Source: Caldifarciminota bacterium
GTDB taxonomy: Bacteria; Hydrothermota; Hydrothermia; UBA1063; CAJXJZ01
Length of the DNA: 64,000 nt
NCBI GenBank assembly: GCA_026986775.1
Contig: JALSNX010000030.1
Coordinates: 1-64,000 of the forward strand
Direction: 5' to 3'
Part shown: positions 61,324 through 64,000 of the stretch, in pieces
Layout of the letters: every line of letters begins with the position of its first letter
How positions within the stretch are numbered: position 1 is the first letter of the stretch
Notes under the pieces: generated by a model
Seen by the model: the letters and a program-made list of their open reading frames with translations, nothing else
Databases searched by the model: none
What the model was told of the DNA's origin: nothing
Translations under genes and position numbers: made by a program

Positions 61324-63168
61324 ATGAAGCGATTGTTTAAACTCCTTGGCCTTCTGGGAGGATTATTGATGCTGTATGGTTGCCATGGTGCCTCTGCGCC
61401 TTATATTGATATATCCATAGATGTTCAGGGTGGAAACACAGTTCACATAAGCAGCTTTGCAGAAGACACTGTTATCTACATTGGTAAAATGTCTCCCACG
61501 AATATTGTATTTACAAATAACAGTAGAAAATTCAAATACGACCTTTATGTGAATGTGGATGGGCGAAATATTTATACCAAAAAAGATGTGACAATACCTG
61601 CTCAGGGTAGCAAAATGGTTGATATAACCAGTTCAGAATATGAAGATGGTAGTTTTCACGAAGTTATTGCAAAGTGGGAGGCACTTTACGGTAAGTATAA
61701 AGATGCAAAGGCATTTTATATTGTATGCGTGAGACCTGTTATTGAGGATGAGGATGGGAACAGAGTAGAGGGGCAGTATATATCACCCTTTAAAAATTAC
61801 AGAATACGCCTGAGTAATCAAGATATATGTAATGTTGAGCCAGATGAGATAAGTATAGAGAATAAAAGCGATGAGATAAAATATTCTGTTATTTGCAGGG
61901 GCAAAGAGAAAGAATTTTCACTGTATCCTTCCTACTCTATTGAAAGTATACTGCAGGATGGGAAGGATGTTAGCGCAGAGCATGAAGTTGAAAAAGGTAA
62001 AGAGGTTTACATAAACTTTAGTTTCAATCTTGAACCTGAGGGTGTGTATCTTATCCAGAATGATAAAAGAGAGAAACTTGTGCTCAGCGGAAGTAAAGTG
62101 TCCTTTATACCCAAAAAGTCCGGTAAAGCGTATATAGAAGTGTCTTACTCTCAGAAAGCACTTACCTCCAGGTTTGAATTGGAAGTGAAAAAAACATCAG
62201 CACCTCGTCCTTCGCCTGCAGCGCATGGACCCTCCCCACGTTTGTATTCACCGTTAAGGACTGATAAAGTGTATCTTTACGGCTACATATACCCTCACCC
62301 TGCTGTTATTGTGCCGGTTGGTGAGAACCTTACTATTTATAACCCAATCTCAACAAGGATGAATGTTTTCTTAAAGGGTAATAACGGTAAAATAAAAAGT
62401 TTTTCTCTGAATTCAAAAGATACAATAAATGTATCAACAGGTGAATTTGGAGATACAATTTATCTTTGGAGTATGAACATTTCAACCGATGTAAATACAT
62501 ATCTTCTAAAATACATGAGGGCAATAAGTTGTAGGTATTTTAAGAGTGTTTCCAGTAAAATTGAAGGAAGTTCGGGTAGAATAACACTGCCATCAATGGG
62601 AAAGGATGTTTTCTGGTCCTATGTAAGGGAGATTGAACAGGGTAAAAACGATGTATCCAGTTTTTCATTAACAGAAATCGCATCCTTGCTTTATGGCGTG
62701 CTCAGAGATAAAAATACCGGAGTAACTGATGATATGAAAGGTTGTGCATCTATGCTTTTAAGGAAACTACACAGAAAGATACTAAGATGGAAGGTTACAA
62801 TTGTTAATAATACAGGCGAAGATATCCGGGTAGTTATTCCTACTCTTTTTGAGAAAGGTGGACCTAAAACCTTGAAAAAGTATAGAAGATTGACCTTTTA
62901 CATGCAACTTACCCCATATACTGTTTACCTTTGTAAGTTTCATGACATCTCTGGCATGGGTTTGTATGGGGAATTAAATAGCACAAATATTCTCGGGTTT
63001 GAGACAAAAGGAGGAACACTTAGTATTTTCTTCCCTACAATGTGTGAACTTGGTGGAAGGTTAAGATACGAGGAAAAACTCAGGGATTACAGGATAAAAT
63101 TTAATTTTAGGCCATATTTACCTGCCCCTCAGGTTGTAATCAGTATAAGCAACAAGATAAGGAGGTGA
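61324..63168 (+). CDS. Lipoprotein of unknown function, 614 aa
   Basis: A lipoprotein with lipobox LMLYGC (Cys20). The mature part is beta-rich with Ig-like stretches (about 25-290), a Pro/Ala/Ser linker (about 290-305) and a second beta-rich half. AAAGGAGG precedes the ATG. No family is recognised. It lies between two membrane proteins in the operon, and like the 49130 lipoprotein it places part of the system in the outer envelope. Confidence 0.65.
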   Translation: MKRLFKLLGLLGGLLMLYGCHGASAPYIDISIDVQGGNTVHISSFAEDTVIYIGKMSPTNIVFTNNSRKFKYDLYVNVDGRNIYTKKDVTIPAQGSKMVDITSSEYEDGSFHEVIAKWEALYGKYKDAKAFYIVCVRPVIEDEDGNRVEGQYISPFKNYRIRLSNQDICNVEPDEISIENKSDEIKYSVICRGKEKEFSLYPSYSIESILQDGKDVSAEHEVEKGKEVYINFSFNLEPEGVYLIQNDKREKLVLSGSKVSFIPKKSGKAYIEVSYSQKALTSRFELEVKKTSAPRPSPAAHGPSPRLYSPLRTDKVYLYGYIYPHPAVIVPVGENLTIYNPISTRMNVFLKGNNGKIKSFSLNSKDTINVSTGEFGDTIYLWSMNISTDVNTYLLKYMRAISCRYFKSVSSKIEGSSGRITLPSMGKDVFWSYVREIEQGKNDVSSFSLTEIASLLYGVLRDKNTGVTDDMKGCASMLLRKLHRKILRWKVTIVNNTGEDIRVVIPTLFEKGGPKTLKKYRRLTFYMQLTPYTVYLCKFHDISGMGLYGELNSTNILGFETKGGTLSIFFPTMCELGGRLRYEEKLRDYRIKFNFRPYLPAPQVVISISNKIRR

Positions 63169-63171
63169 AAT

Positions 63172-64000
63172 ATGGATGAAAGAAGAGAAAAAAACAGAGA
63201 AAACCTTTATAATAAAAAATATGATAACAAAAAAGATAAATTTATTATTCCTGTCATGGGTGTAATTATTATACTCCTTGTGATTTGCTGTATCATTTGC
63301 TGCAACAAGGGGTGTAGTAGTCCCACAGTGGCTTTTTATGGGGTAAACTCCTTTCAGTATGTCAATCAAATAAGGTTCAGAAAATACAGAGATGGAGGTG
63401 AGAAAGTCTATGTGTTAAAGGAAAAGACTGAAATTACTCCAAACATGAACAGGTTACCCTATTATGAGAGGTGGATATACTTCTGGATGTATCCTGGAAT
63501 ATATTATGCAAGAAATAGTGAACTTGTTCCATTAAAGAGATGGATGAATGAAAGTGTTTTCCCCCGCGACTCCTTTATATTTTCACCTGAGTATTCTGTT
63601 GTGAATCCTTATGGCGTATCCAGGAGAGAGATTGAGGAGAAAGACAAAGAATGTAATAGTTGTATATTCAATGAATTTAATGCATTACCGAGTTCATATA
63701 AGACTTTCAGATTGTCTGACAGGAGAACTCCTCGTCCTCAGTGGGATGATTTAAAAAATTATCCCGCCTCTGCGCTTTCGCGAGCTTTTTTCAGTTTTTT
63801 AAGGTATAAACCTGTTGTGGATAAGGGTTTATACAAATATACAGGAAGTAACAGGTATAGTTTAAAGTTAAAGAGGATTAAAGATAAGTCGGTTACTTTT
63901 GCACTGCTGGATAAGGATTTTCCCTTAAAGAGGATCAGGTTCGCTCTTATCCAGAGGGATAGAATCAGTGTAAAGAAAGTCCCGCGGAATTACATTGCAA
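63172..64000 (+). CDS. Membrane protein cut by the window end
   Basis: An open frame runs from ATG 63172 (AGGAGGTG at 63160-63167) to the last base without a stop, giving at least 276 residues. An N-terminal basic, Asn/Lys-rich tail is followed by a transmembrane helix (FIIPVMGVIIILLVICCIIC, residues 24-43) with a cluster of Cys (CCIICCNKGC), then a mostly aromatic, charged extracytoplasmic part. No family is recognised. It continues the sigma-54 operon, 3 nt after the lipoprotein stop. Confidence 0.75.
   Translation, partial: MDERREKNRENLYNKKYDNKKDKFIIPVMGVIIILLVICCIICCNKGCSSPTVAFYGVNSFQYVNQIRFRKYRDGGEKVYVLKEKTEITPNMNRLPYYERWIYFWMYPGIYYARNSELVPLKRWMNESVFPRDSFIFSPEYSVVNPYGVSRREIEEKDKECNSCIFNEFNALPSSYKTFRLSDRRTPRPQWDDLKNYPASALSRAFFSFLRYKPVVDKGLYKYTGSNRYSLKLKRIKDKSVTFALLDKDFPLKRIRFALIQRDRISVKKVPRNYIA

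Overview
The window is AT-rich (roughly 40% GC by eye) DNA from a bacterium with a double-membrane envelope: it encodes lipoproteins, outer-membrane-like barrels, SecD/SecF, a bifunctional PBP1A, an MCE/MlaD protein and HtrA. Gene order is very compact, with many 1-20 nt overlaps, frequent TTG starts and several promoters whose -10 box lies 6-10 nt before the start codon. Together these suggest an uncultured candidate-phylum lineage (WOR-3/Hydrothermae-like is my guess, unproven). No tRNA, rRNA or CRISPR array was seen.

Layout. 1-187: 3' end of an insertion sequence. 247-2218 (+): a lipoprotein and an ACR3/bile-acid-symporter-type transporter. 2207-5506 (-): a diguanylate cyclase fused to a signalling NTPase and TPRs. 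5561-26299 (-): one unbroken 20.7-kb housekeeping array, read from 26299 downwards: amidase, murI, PBP1A, a barrel-like protein, secD, secF, nadK, recN, rsfS, argS, rph, transaldolase, htrA, mlaD-like, radA, PIN-TRAM, nicotinate phosphoribosyltransferase, CBS protein and an ion transporter. 26452-32032 (+): nrnA, yggU, PAP2, psd, pssA, an OmpA-like protein, a lipid kinase and panE, mostly phospholipid synthesis. 32024-37094 (-): cmk, plsC, ispH, rpsA, mtaB. 37297-41790 (+): an isopropylmalate dehydratase/aconitase-family large subunit, then a soluble-adenylyl-cyclase-like protein (two cyclase domains, NTPase, TPR).

41839-64000 is the unusual part and looks like one regulated system. A sigma-54-type response regulator (REC, AAA+ with an intact GAFTGA loop, HTH) is followed by a secreted beta-propeller-like protein and a membrane histidine kinase with a propeller-like sensor. 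Downstream are three -24/-12 (sigma-54) promoters of near-identical sequence, at 46885, 48864 (-) and 49085. Two copies of a paired palindrome (TTTCA-N3-TGAAA, two sites about two helical turns apart) lie at 47259-47291 and 48954-48987. The second pair is midway between two divergent sigma-54 promoters, where an enhancer-binding protein would be expected to sit.

The leftward sigma-54 operon encodes a small protein and a membrane-anchored transglutaminase-like protein with a Cys-His-Asp triad. The rightward operon (49130 to beyond 64000) encodes, in order: a lipoprotein of about nine Fn3-like repeats, a barrel-like protein, a small membrane protein, a zinc-ribbon beta-protein, two tandem tubulin/FtsZ-like proteins (one with a recognisable G-box, one degenerate), a zinc-ribbon protein carrying an actin/Hsp70-type ATPase, a membrane coiled-coil protein, a second lipoprotein and a membrane protein cut by the window end. 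My inference is an envelope-spanning machine that combines a tubulin-like pair with an actin/Hsp70-like ATPase, induced through a dedicated two-component/sigma-54 circuit. I know of no described system with exactly this composition, although FtsZ-like families with predicted membrane-remodelling roles are known.
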